Part shown: one piece after another, positions 1-7,657 of the stretch
Layout of the letters: the number at the start of each line of letters is the position of its first letter
Numbering within the stretch: the stretch's first letter is position 1
Assembly (NCBI GenBank): GCA_964633405.1
Contig: CAZWFV010000006.1
Span: forward strand, 1 to 25,209
Source of the DNA: JAMCRD01 sp964633405
GTDB taxonomy: Bacteria; Patescibacteriota; Minisyncoccia; UBA6257; Colwellbacteraceae
Direction of reading: 5' to 3'
DNA: 25,209 nucleotides
Position numbers and translations under genes: made by a program
The notes under the pieces: generated by a model
The model's database searches: none
Seen by the model: the letters and a program-made list of their open reading frames with translations, nothing else
Told to the model about the DNA's origin: nothing

Positions 1-103
1 GCGGAACCGAAATTATGAGTTGGTTTTCGGTAACCGTTTATTATGAGCTACTGCGAAGCATGGAGTTAGGCTTATAGCCACTATCTTCTGTGGGTTCTAA
101 GAA

Positions 104-706
104 CTATTCCAGGATTCCGTCAAGGTTTACGTCATAGATTATGGCCTCATTAACCAAACGGTATTTGATCAGTTCTCCCTCCTTGAACCAGATAAATATC
201 TCCTTTTCGGCCTCATCGATCGAGCCAGAGGCATGAATCAGGTTGCGCACCGCTCGGCCATCCGCGTTAGAGACAACGTATGAATCTATGGTTAGGTCGC
301 CGCGGATTGTACCCATATCGGAGGTAAGCGGCTCAGTGCTGCCAGTAATCTTGCGGACGATACCTACGGCCTGCATCCCCTGCCAGACCATGGCGATCAC
401 CGGACCGGAAGATAAATACTTTTTAAGATTCCTCAATATAACCTCGGTTATCTTTAACGGATCCTCTGACGGAGGGGTCTGCCCTTTCTTCCTATACGAG
501 TCGATTGTCTTCTGGCCGGTCTTAATTCGCCATTCGGGATCAATAAGGTAATGCTTTTCTATTATATCTGCATCGGGGACCAAAAACTTAAGCCCGACGA
601 GCTTCAACCCACTTTGTTCATAACGCTTTATTATTTCCCCTATTAGACCTCGCTGTATACCGTCGGGTTTTATCAATACCAGGGTTTTTTCCTCTTTCGG
701 GTGCAT
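104..706 (-). CDS. ndk: Nucleoside diphosphate kinase, enlarged form
   Basis: Transfers the gamma phosphate of ATP to nucleoside diphosphates through a phospho-histidine, balancing NTP and dNTP pools. The N-terminus TLVLIKPDGIQRG, the SGPVIAMVW strand, the TIRGD motif and the catalytic His158 in NLIHASGS are all present. At 200 aa it is about 50 aa longer than the usual 140-150 aa enzyme. The extra sequence is a charged segment at about residues 56-98 (DPEW to KKYL), a short insertion before the active His, and a C-terminal tail of about 20 aa. Similar insertions occur in some archaeal and CPR NDKs as far as I recall. It starts 7 nt after aspS stops, and GAGGTAAG about 9 nt before its ATG is a good ribosome binding site, so it is translated from the aspS mRNA. 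Identity is secure; the role of the insert is unknown. Confidence 0.95.
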   Translation of the reverse strand: MHPKEEKTLVLIKPDGIQRGLIGEIIKRYEQSGLKLVGLKFLVPDADIIEKHYLIDPEWRIKTGQKTIDSYRKKGQTPPSEDPLKITEVILRNLKKYLSSGPVIAMVWQGMQAVGIVRKITGSTEPLTSDMGTIRGDLTIDSYVVSNADGRAVRNLIHASGSIDEAEKEIFIWFKEGELIKYRLVNEAIIYDVNLDGILE

Positions 707-713
707 GTTCCGC

Positions 714-2117
714 TTACCTCAATTTTATATGCAGTTCTTTAAGCTGTTGCTCGGTGACCTCGGACGGGGCGTGCATAAGCAAATCACGGCCGTCTCCAGT
801 CTTGGGAAAGGCGATGACCTCCCGGATGTTAGGTTCATTCTCCATGAGCATCACGAAACGATCTATGCCGGGAGCTATGCCTCCGTGCGGGGGTACGCCG
901 TATTCAAAGGCCTGTAGCATATGGCCAAATTTATCTTTTATATCCTCCGGCTTGTTGCCCATTGCCTCGAATACGGCGGACAACAGTCTCGGGTCGTGTA
1001 TACGGATGGACCCCCCGCCGATTTCATAGCCATTAAGCACGAAGTCATACTGCTTGGCCAAGATTGAAGATGGGTCCTTCTTGAACAACTCCCAAAACTC
1101 CTGTGTATCCTTAACTTTGGGTTGGGTAAAGGGATGATGCACGGCGTCCCATCTCTTTTCGCTCTCCTTCCATTCGAATGCCGGAAAGTCGACCACAAAC
1201 AAGAAGGCCAGTTCATCGGGATTGTTCTTGTCCTCACGGATATCCGGCTTGTCACTGTTATACTTGACCATTGCCTCGCTGTAGGACATACGCGGCACCT
1301 TACCGTTCTTATCAAGTTTTATCTTCTTGTTCGGATAGAGCTTCTTAACCAGACCGAGATACAGATCTTCCGTCAGTCCTAAAACGTCACTCTCGTCGAT
1401 AAAACTCATCTCCACATCAAGCTGGGTAAACTCGGGCTGACGGTCACCGCGAGTGTCCTCGTCCCTGAAACATCGCGCAATCTGGAAATAACGTTCCAGG
1501 CCAGCAACCATCAATAACTGCTTATATTGTTGCGGAGACTGAGGCAGGGCATAGAACGTTCTCGGATGCAGCCTTGAGGGCACTAGATAGTCCCTTGCCC
1601 CTTCCGGCGTGGATTTACCCAAGATCGGCGTCTCAACCTCGACGAATCCCTTCTCAGTCAGATAATCGCGCATGTACTTTATGACCTTATGCCGATTTCT
1701 AAGGTTCTTCTGCATGCGTGGCCGGCGCAGATCCAAGTAACGGTAGGCCATGCGGATATCTTCGCTGACCTCACGGCCGTCGGTATCTATAGCAAAGGGC
1801 GGCGTCTTGGCTCTGGTTATTACCTCAAGCTTATCTACCGGGATTTCCAGCTTCCCCGTGGACAGATCAGCGTTCTCCATACCGGCGGGCCTGGCTGTAA
1901 CCTTGCCGTGCACTCTGATGACCCATTCCGAGCGGAGTGTGTCAGCAAGCTCGTATATTTCTTTATTCTTAGGCGTAAATACAAGCTGGACAAGACCGCC
2001 TCGGTCGCGGATATCTATGAATATTATCTTCCCATGGTCTCTCCGCCCGCCGACCCAACCGGCAAGTTCAACCTCCTGACCTTCCTTGCCAGCTATTTCC
2101 CCCGTAAGGATACGCAT
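714..2117 (-). CDS. aspS: Aspartyl-tRNA synthetase lacking the GAD domain
   Basis: Class II synthetase charging tRNA-Asp, and possibly tRNA-Asn as well. An N-terminal OB-fold anticodon-binding domain (about 1-100) precedes the catalytic core, with motif 2 CFRDEDTRGDRQPEF (216-230) and motif 3 GIAPGIDRF (413-421). The core sequences (FRDED, QPEFTQLD, SDKPDIR, VVDFPAFEW, HHPFT) are of bacterial type. Bacterial AspRS is normally about 590 aa with a GAD insert of roughly 130 aa after SDKPD; here only about ten residues separate SDKPDIR (288-294) from FLFVVDFP, giving 467 aa. The anticodon-domain residues His28 (RRDH) and Gly79 (RPAG) match those linked to relaxed, non-discriminating AspRS in Pseudomonas aeruginosa. 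It appears to have its own promoter, and ndk follows 7 nt downstream. Confidence 0.96.
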   Translation of the reverse strand: MRILTGEIAGKEGQEVELAGWVGGRRDHGKIIFIDIRDRGGLVQLVFTPKNKEIYELADTLRSEWVIRVHGKVTARPAGMENADLSTGKLEIPVDKLEVITRAKTPPFAIDTDGREVSEDIRMAYRYLDLRRPRMQKNLRNRHKVIKYMRDYLTEKGFVEVETPILGKSTPEGARDYLVPSRLHPRTFYALPQSPQQYKQLLMVAGLERYFQIARCFRDEDTRGDRQPEFTQLDVEMSFIDESDVLGLTEDLYLGLVKKLYPNKKIKLDKNGKVPRMSYSEAMVKYNSDKPDIREDKNNPDELAFLFVVDFPAFEWKESEKRWDAVHHPFTQPKVKDTQEFWELFKKDPSSILAKQYDFVLNGYEIGGGSIRIHDPRLLSAVFEAMGNKPEDIKDKFGHMLQAFEYGVPPHGGIAPGIDRFVMLMENEPNIREVIAFPKTGDGRDLLMHAPSEVTEQQLKELHIKLR

Positions 2118-2124
2118 TATCGAC

Positions 2125-2154
2125 AGTGTACACTAAACATGACCGTGAAAACAA
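2125..2154 (-). promoter_or_regulatory. Putative aspS promoter with palindromic -10 region
   Basis: On the minus strand a -10-like TACACT (2125-2130) lies exactly 7 nt before the aspS ATG, with a weak TTGTTT (2149-2154) 18 bp further upstream. The -10 sits in a perfect 10-bp palindrome, AGTGTACACT (2125-2134). This position puts the predicted transcription start at or next to the start codon, so the mRNA would be leaderless. It is inferred from sequence only, and the -35 is weak. Confidence 0.4.
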
Positions 2155-2180
2155 AATCTGACAGCACGCTCTTGGAATTC

Positions 2181-2705
2181 TTAAAATTCTATTCCATATT
2201 TTGCCATCTGGCCACCCCCAAAGGGATGTTTAACCTCGCGCATCTCGGTCACAAGATCAGCCGCAGCAATAAATTCCTGGGGGGCGCTCCTCCCCGTAAA
2301 TATAACTAACTTCTCCGGAGGCAGGTTGTACACCAATTCAAGCACCTTCTGCGGAGAGATCAGTCCCAAAGAGACAGCAACATTAACCTCATCGAGAATC
2401 ACAACCTCCCATTCATTAAGTTGGGACCTAGCATAAGCAAGAGCGTTGTGTGCGGCTTCTATGTGTTTCTCGCGAGGCAGTTTGTCCCCCAATATGCCGA
2501 CAAATCCCAAACCCATTTTCTTCAGAACGAACTTGCCCCGGCCATCTTCGCGCCGATGCATATCCACCAGGTCTTCACCCGACTGCCATGGCCCTTTTAT
2601 GAATTGGATCATAAGAACACGACCGCCCCGGCCTATTGCTCTGGCCGCCTGCCCTAAGGACGCGGTCGTCTTGCCCTTGCCATCGCCGGTAAACACCATA
2701 AGCAT
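2181..2705 (-). CDS. cobO: CobO/CobA-type corrinoid adenosyltransferase
   Basis: P-loop ATP:corrinoid adenosyltransferase of the CobA/CobO/BtuR family, which moves the adenosyl group of ATP onto cob(I)alamin or its precursors. The family signature is at the N-terminus: FTGDGKGKTTASLGQAARAIGRG, cited here only as GDGKGKTT (7-14), followed by the typical VLMIQFIKG strand. The Walker-B-like VVILDEVNVAV and the LVIFTGR strand followed by LVTEM are also present. Its 174 aa matches the family length. It starts 19 nt after mnmA stops, so it is probably co-transcribed with it. No other cobalamin gene is in the window, so a salvage role for a B12-dependent enzyme elsewhere is plausible but unproven. 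The first codons read ATG CTT ATG, so either Met could be the start. Confidence 0.9.
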   Translation of the reverse strand: MLMVFTGDGKGKTTASLGQAARAIGRGGRVLMIQFIKGPWQSGEDLVDMHRREDGRGKFVLKKMGLGFVGILGDKLPREKHIEAAHNALAYARSQLNEWEVVILDEVNVAVSLGLISPQKVLELVYNLPPEKLVIFTGRSAPQEFIAAADLVTEMREVKHPFGGGQMAKYGIEF

Positions 2706-2724
2706 GCGCTTATAATAGCACTAC

Positions 2725-3849
2725 CTATGCGGCGCTATCTATGACTCCGCCGCCCAACATCTCCCGATTGTAGGAGTAAAAGACAACGGATTGCCCCGGA
2801 GCCACAAATTTCTGAGGCTTGTCGAAATTCAGCGTTGCCTTGTTCGAACCATGGCGAAAGGTCAGTCTTGCCGCGGACAATGGCTGGCGGTAACGGACCC
2901 GGGCCAGAATCTGTCTATTATCGAATCCGCTGTCCAGACCTATAAGATTTATGTCGGATAGATTGATTAATTTCCTATACAGAGCCGGGTTATCCTCGCC
3001 TTCGGCCACCACTAACGTATTGGTGCCGACGTTCTTATCCACGACGTAGACGGGCTTGGTGTCCTTATGGCCGGAATTGGCCCGGTGCGGCAACTTGAGG
3101 TTGATCCCAAGGTGCCGTTGACCGATCGTGTAAAATTGACTGCCCCGATGTTCGCCTACCCTATGCCCCTCTACGTCCAGAACAATCCCCTTCTCCTCCG
3201 GAATATACGCTGAGAGGAAGTCGGCAATCGTGACTTTGCCGATGAAACATATACCCTGGGAATCTTTCTTGTCTGCCGTTGGCAAGCCGACTTTACGGGC
3301 AATGGCCCGTACTCCCGGCTTGGTATATGCACCCAACGGGAATAGGCAGCGACGCAACTGCACCTGGGTAAGCGTCCATAGGAAATAACTCTGATCTTTG
3401 TTCTTGTCCTCTGCTTCAAATAGAGTCTGCCGGCCGTCGGAACTAACCAGCTTCACGTAGTGCCCGGTAGCCACATAGTCCGCCCCCATCTTTATGGCTT
3501 TATCCATGAACAGACCGAACTTTATTTCCTTGTTGCAGGCCACATCGGGATTCGGGGTGATTCCGTCGCGGTATCCTCTAATCATGTACTCCACCACCTT
3601 TGCCCTATATTCATCTTCCATGTCAAAGACATAGAAGGGTGCGCCCAGTTTCTCGGCAACCCGTCGCGCGTCATCAGCTTCCCTTACGTCGCAACCGTCC
3701 ACGTTCCAGCAACGCAGGTGTACGCCAACAACTTCATAGCCTTCCTCTTTGAGGATATATGCGGCTACAGACGAATCAACGCCTCCGGAGAGTCCCACGA
3801 AGACGGTCTTGCCTAGTATATTATTCGATTTTATTTCAGCTTCACCCAT
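2725..3849 (-). CDS. mnmA: tRNA-specific 2-thiouridylase MnmA
   Basis: Installs the 2-thio group on the wobble uridine (U34) of tRNA-Lys, -Glu and -Gln, using ATP to adenylate the uridine and a cysteine persulfide as sulfur donor. The PP-loop SGGVDSS is at 21-27, the catalytic Cys105 lies in NPDVACN, the second catalytic Cys201 lies in DSQGICFIG, and the C-terminal beta-barrel (about 250-374) is complete. The length of 374 aa is normal. Its substrate tRNA-Lys(TTT) is encoded in this window. It heads an operon with the cobO-like gene and has a candidate promoter/operator just upstream (3867-3900). Confidence 0.97.
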   Translation of the reverse strand: MGEAEIKSNNILGKTVFVGLSGGVDSSVAAYILKEEGYEVVGVHLRCWNVDGCDVREADDARRVAEKLGAPFYVFDMEDEYRAKVVEYMIRGYRDGITPNPDVACNKEIKFGLFMDKAIKMGADYVATGHYVKLVSSDGRQTLFEAEDKNKDQSYFLWTLTQVQLRRCLFPLGAYTKPGVRAIARKVGLPTADKKDSQGICFIGKVTIADFLSAYIPEEKGIVLDVEGHRVGEHRGSQFYTIGQRHLGINLKLPHRANSGHKDTKPVYVVDKNVGTNTLVVAEGEDNPALYRKLINLSDINLIGLDSGFDNRQILARVRYRQPLSAARLTFRHGSNKATLNFDKPQKFVAPGQSVVFYSYNREMLGGGVIDSAA

Positions 3850-3866
3850 CCTGATTTAGTTTACAC

Positions 3867-3900
3867 AAGTTAGCCAATAAGACCCGCTGAGTCAATTGGC
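3867..3900 (-). promoter_or_regulatory. Putative mnmA promoter with inverted-repeat operator
   Basis: The minus strand carries TTGACT (3890-3895), a 17-bp spacer and TAACTT (3867-3872); the start codon of mnmA is 17 nt further down. An inverted repeat GCCAAT (3873-3878) / ATTGGC (3895-3900) abuts the -10 and overlaps the -35, where an operator would be expected. A second -10-like TAAACT lies 8 nt before the ATG. The -35 is good and the -10 is poor. Confidence 0.4.
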
Positions 3901-3937
3901 ATCAGTCTATATCTGATTACGAGATCATGCCGACCGG

Positions 3938-5467
3938 CTATTGCGAATCACTCGGCGGCTCCTTGGCTGTGTCACTCGAGTCATCTGCTTTCTTTGCGGA
4001 AGAATCCGATGCGTCTTTCGACAATTTATCCGAAGATCTACCCAATAATTCACGTAGCGCGTTTAAATCGGCTGGTTTGCGCTCCTTGTGATGTACGGCT
4101 GCTTTTGGTGTAGCGGATTTAAGGATATCCAGCGGCTGCTCTTCACGACGCGTCACCTTATCGCCCACCTCCTGACTCCCAGCTCGCAATTCCTCGTCAA
4201 TCTTTTTATCCACGGCGTCCTTGGGCGAACTATAACGGTCGCGGCTCATGGAGATTATCTCGTCCGACATAGATGTATCCGGCGGAGGATGAGGAGGCAG
4301 AGTCTGGGCCGAGAAAGGTTTGGAAGCAACGCCGTCTATAAGAAGCTTGATGTAGATATGATATTTGCTCAGGTTGACCAGATCGTTTTCGGTAAACGTT
4401 GGAGCGAATTCTCTCTCTAAGAAGCGGGCGTCATCGGCCCCAACCCTGAATACGACCATCGTACCGACGTTGCCGAAGACGGCGTCTCTAACCCTGTTTA
4501 TCTGACCGGTAACCAATTGGGCGATATATTGATGGGCCAACACAAGATTCAATCTGTACTTGCGGGCTTCGGACAGAATATTAGCGAAGGATTCAGTGGA
4601 GAAGTTCTGAAACTCGTCGATATACAGATAGAAATCCTGCCGTTCAGCTTCGGGAATATCAACGCGGCTCATCGCCGCAAGTTGCATCTTGGTAACCAGC
4701 ATAGCGCCGAGCAACTCGGAGTTATCCTCGCCCACCTTACCCTTGGAAAGGTTGGCGATGAATATTCTTTTCTCATCCATAACTTTTCTCAGGTCTACGG
4801 TTGAATGGGGCTGGCCGATGATCCTACGGATGATCGGATTGGAAACGAACTGCCCGACCTTATTCAGTATGGCCGCTGTGGCCTCGACCTCAAATCGCTG
4901 CGTGTACCGGGAGAACTCGTTTATCCAGAAATTTTTCACGACGGGATCTGACAAGTTGTTAACGACCTGATTACGGTAACTCTTGTCGGTAAGTATCCGC
5001 ATTACACCAAGGAGCGTCGAGCCGGGATATTCCAGTAAAGACAAGAGGGTGTTGTTAAGGATGTACTCCATTCTGGCCGACCATGCGTCAACCCATATCT
5101 TCTTGAATACCCCCATCAGTCCCGAAGCTACCAAGTGATGGTATTCATGCCCTATCCGTTCCAGAGGATTGAATCCTATAGGATGATCTATGTCGGCCGG
5201 GTTGAAATAAATAACGTCTTCCGCGCGTTCGGGCGGTACGAATTTCAAGATGCGTTCGGCAAACTCTCCGTGCGGATCCACAACACCGACTCCCCTTCCT
5301 GCCAGAATATCATCGATGACCATATTCTCCATAAGCGTGGTCTTGCCGCTGCCGGTCTTACCGATGACGTAAACGTGCTGGCGGCGATCGATCTTCTTTA
5401 TGCCAAAAGTTACCCGCTTGTTATGAGCCGTCGTCTGACCGATAACCGTTACATCCCTATCAGCCAT
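3938..5467 (-). CDS. VirD4/TraG/HerA-like conjugation-type ATPase
   Basis: A RecA-fold motor ATPase of the VirD4/TraD/HerA group, whose members pump DNA or protein at the membrane. Walker A GKTGSGKT is at 36-43, DPHGEF (64-69) is a typical HerA/VirB4 strand, Walker B LYIDEFQNF is at 281-289, and LAHQY (310-314) is in the sensor position. Residues from about 405 to 509 are rich in Lys, Asp, Ser and Glu and look disordered. No transmembrane helix is visible, so membrane attachment probably comes from the upstream gene product, whose ORF stops 19 nt before this ATG. Genes of this kind are usually annotated in CPR genomes as type IV secretory system conjugative DNA transfer proteins. The substrate (DNA uptake, conjugation, pilus or secretion) cannot be read from the sequence. 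Confidence 0.85.
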   Translation of the reverse strand: MADRDVTVIGQTTAHNKRVTFGIKKIDRRQHVYVIGKTGSGKTTLMENMVIDDILAGRGVGVVDPHGEFAERILKFVPPERAEDVIYFNPADIDHPIGFNPLERIGHEYHHLVASGLMGVFKKIWVDAWSARMEYILNNTLLSLLEYPGSTLLGVMRILTDKSYRNQVVNNLSDPVVKNFWINEFSRYTQRFEVEATAAILNKVGQFVSNPIIRRIIGQPHSTVDLRKVMDEKRIFIANLSKGKVGEDNSELLGAMLVTKMQLAAMSRVDIPEAERQDFYLYIDEFQNFSTESFANILSEARKYRLNLVLAHQYIAQLVTGQINRVRDAVFGNVGTMVVFRVGADDARFLEREFAPTFTENDLVNLSKYHIYIKLLIDGVASKPFSAQTLPPHPPPDTSMSDEIISMSRDRYSSPKDAVDKKIDEELRAGSQEVGDKVTRREEQPLDILKSATPKAAVHHKERKPADLNALRELLGRSSDKLSKDASDSSAKKADDSSDTAKEPPSDSQ

Positions 5468-5486
5468 CTTATAGATATATAATCGT

Positions 5487-6746
5487 TTATTCGGTGACCT
5501 GCGGCAAGTTTGTGGGCGGGGTGCCGCGTTTCATTTCCAACCGGGTCAACTTTTCGGCACCGACGCTAGCATGCGGCGGATGATACATAGTAGCCAGCTC
5601 CTCCGTAGACAATACTATCGGGCTGCTGGAGAAACTGCGTCCAACATAAGCCTTGAACAGACTCTTCTTGGCCGCCAGCTCCGTCTCCTCCTTTTTAAAG
5701 TTCTTCTCAATAAAAGTAAGTTGTTTTTCGTCCAGTTTGAAGCTGTTTAACTGAGGACTGCCAAACTGGCGGAACGCCCCGACGATAGCTGACATACTTG
5801 ATTTAGCGAAGGTGCTGCGGCGGTCTATGTACAAAACGCGAACGGCGCACTCGAACGGGAACTTGCCCAACTTGTTCTCTATGGCGCGAACCGTGTCGTT
5901 CTCCATCGGGGACAGCGACCTAGATGGCTTGTCGGGTTTCTTGGGCTCCTCTGTTTTGGGGTGCTCGAATAACGCCTTCACCAGATCTATGGTGAAGAAC
6001 TTGATTACCGATATAACCATTTCGCCCACATCCACGCCCTTCTCCTTCTCCTTGCGCCCCAGCAGCTCATCAAGCACGCCCTGTGTCTCCTTCTTCCATT
6101 TATCGTTCTTTCCTTTGTCTAACGGACGCACGATAATCTGCAGCCATATCATCTCGTCGTTCTTGAGACCGGACATAACCTCCGTTACGGTCGATATCGG
6201 ATCCGTATAATGTTCGTCCTCCTTGTTGCCTTCACCAAAGGACGGATAGGTGCGCAGCGGGTAGGCGTTATTCCGCTCCAATACCAACTCGGATCCGGCT
6301 ACGTCATAATCGTCGTCCGGGAGCTCTCTTCCGAAACGGCTGACATAATCCTCGGCAGGCGTGATCTCCGCTCCGGGATACTGCGAGAATACGGAGGCTT
6401 CCAATAACTTGCTAAGATGGCTCGGTACGCGGATATAGAAGTGGGTATCCTGAGAGAATCCGGCTATCTCAAAAGAAACCCAGTCTTCTTTGGGAATAGC
6501 ATGGAGGCTTGCGAAAACCTGTTCCATCGCTTGCGGGGACTTAAGATTGTCTGTGGGGATTTTAAGCTCTAGATTAACCCAGTTCAGTCCCTTCTCGTAT
6601 TCTTCTTTCTTGCTTTTCTCTTTATGCTTATTGACGATATTCTTTATTTCTACAAAAATCGCGAGAAGGATAAGGATACCAACCGCGATGATCACGTACT
6701 GAATATACGGTGCAACTATGCCAAAGACCTGTGTTTGAAACGGCAT
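5487..6746 (-). CDS. Single-pass membrane partner of the VirD4/HerA-like ATPase
   Basis: A 419-aa protein with one N-terminal transmembrane helix (about 12-34), a basic segment KHKEKSKKEE just after it, and a large soluble domain starting at LNWVNLELKIP. I believe this matches the conserved Patescibacteria family recently labelled DUF8128, usually found beside a type-IV-secretion-like ATPase, but I could not search for it. The helix followed by a cytoplasmic domain fits a membrane anchor or VirB4-N-like partner for the ATPase encoded next. Its ATG directly follows the stop codon of the sigma4/HARE gene (TAA then ATG with no gap), so translation is very likely coupled. No enzymatic motif is recognisable. 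Confidence 0.75.
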   Translation of the reverse strand: MPFQTQVFGIVAPYIQYVIIAVGILILLAIFVEIKNIVNKHKEKSKKEEYEKGLNWVNLELKIPTDNLKSPQAMEQVFASLHAIPKEDWVSFEIAGFSQDTHFYIRVPSHLSKLLEASVFSQYPGAEITPAEDYVSRFGRELPDDDYDVAGSELVLERNNAYPLRTYPSFGEGNKEDEHYTDPISTVTEVMSGLKNDEMIWLQIIVRPLDKGKNDKWKKETQGVLDELLGRKEKEKGVDVGEMVISVIKFFTIDLVKALFEHPKTEEPKKPDKPSRSLSPMENDTVRAIENKLGKFPFECAVRVLYIDRRSTFAKSSMSAIVGAFRQFGSPQLNSFKLDEKQLTFIEKNFKKEETELAAKKSLFKAYVGRSFSSSPIVLSTEELATMYHPPHASVGAEKLTRLEMKRGTPPTNLPQVTE

Positions 6747-7589
6747 TTAGCTCTTAAGGCGATCCTTCAGACCATAAGTACCCCGACGTACCAGCACAAA
6801 TCTAGGATCTTTGATAAGTTCGTTATGAACCGTCTGGTGGTGAACATTATTGTCGCTCAATGAATTCACCCTCTCAGCTACTTCTTTGAAGTGGAGCGGT
6901 TGACCGGCCTTCATCAGGACAAGATAGCTCTTATCCCTAACGGTCTTCGGATTTATGTGTAACCAATGATCAGGACCCAGGTCGCCATAAGGTCCGACCA
7001 TAAAATGCTTAGAGATCGACAGATAATTTATCACTATAGGTTCGCCTATATGATATTTATCTGAAGCAGAATCAAGAAACGTATAAAAGTCATTGCTTTT
7101 GCTGGAAATAAGCGACTCCGCGATTTCGCGAGCTGTCTTGTAGGCTTTGTCATCGCGGTACCAGGTATCATGCCATTCATCGTTGCCTTCAGCTAGCTCG
7201 GGCGAGTCTATTATGTCCGCCAATAGACGCAGGTTATTACTAAAACGTCCCACTGGACCGGATAGGCTAAGCAACGAGTATATATCCTTGGTCAGCAGAT
7301 CGTGACGGCGGACATCTCCCAATTGTTCCAGATATCCATCTATAAAACCGGCGATATATTCCAAGTCCGGGTCCTTTTCCAAACGTTTCTTAATAAGGTC
7401 CAGGGCGTGGGACTCGATCTGGCGCACACGTTCACGGGTAAGGCTGTAGGACTGACCCAGCTCAGCTAGGGTTTTAGATTCACTTCCAGAAGTGCCGTAG
7501 CGACCGGCAACTATCTTGGCTGAACGGCGATCTAGATTTGCTAGAGCCTCGTTAACCAATTCCTCAATATTTACGGACTTAACTTCCAT
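6747..7589 (-). CDS. Sigma-70 region 4-like and HARE-HTH regulator
   Basis: A 280-aa probable DNA-binding protein. Residues about 15-70 match sigma-70 region 4, with the recognition helix SLTRERVRQIES (49-60); sigma region 2 and region 3 are absent, so it cannot replace a sigma factor alone. Residues about 215-280 (VLMKAGQPLHFKEVAERV to DPRFVLVRRGTYGL) match the HARE-HTH (RpoE-delta/ASXL) winged-helix domain. The middle is a helical linker without a recognised domain. It is the first gene of an operon with the membrane protein and ATPase genes, from a strong promoter with a perfect -35. It may regulate its own operon or modulate RNA polymerase at -35 elements; this is inference. Confidence 0.82.
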   Translation of the reverse strand: MEVKSVNIEELVNEALANLDRRSAKIVAGRYGTSGSESKTLAELGQSYSLTRERVRQIESHALDLIKKRLEKDPDLEYIAGFIDGYLEQLGDVRRHDLLTKDIYSLLSLSGPVGRFSNNLRLLADIIDSPELAEGNDEWHDTWYRDDKAYKTAREIAESLISSKSNDFYTFLDSASDKYHIGEPIVINYLSISKHFMVGPYGDLGPDHWLHINPKTVRDKSYLVLMKAGQPLHFKEVAERVNSLSDNNVHHQTVHNELIKDPRFVLVRRGTYGLKDRLKS

Positions 7590-7596
7590 CTAAAAT

Positions 7597-7625
7597 AGAA
7601 TACAATCTTATTAGGATGTTGTCAA
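7597..7625 (-). promoter_or_regulatory. Sigma-70-type promoter, leaderless geometry
   Basis: The minus strand shows a perfect -35 TTGACA (7620-7625), a 17-bp spacer and a -10 TATTCT (7597-7602). The -10 ends 7 nt before the ATG of the sigma4/HARE gene, so transcription should begin at or next to the start codon. No Shine-Dalgarno sequence fits between. It is one of the clearest promoters in the window. Confidence 0.7.
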
Positions 7626-7657
7626 TATTAAACTGCTATGGATTATGTTGTAAACAA

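Noticed and set aside
94..104. GTTCT-A-AGAAC palindrome at the ndk stop as a terminator
   Set aside because: The stem is short and no T run follows on the minus strand.
1689..2309. Plus-strand 206-aa open frame
   Set aside because: It is antisense to aspS and cobO, with low-complexity, non-homologous sequence; the minus-strand genes fully explain the region.
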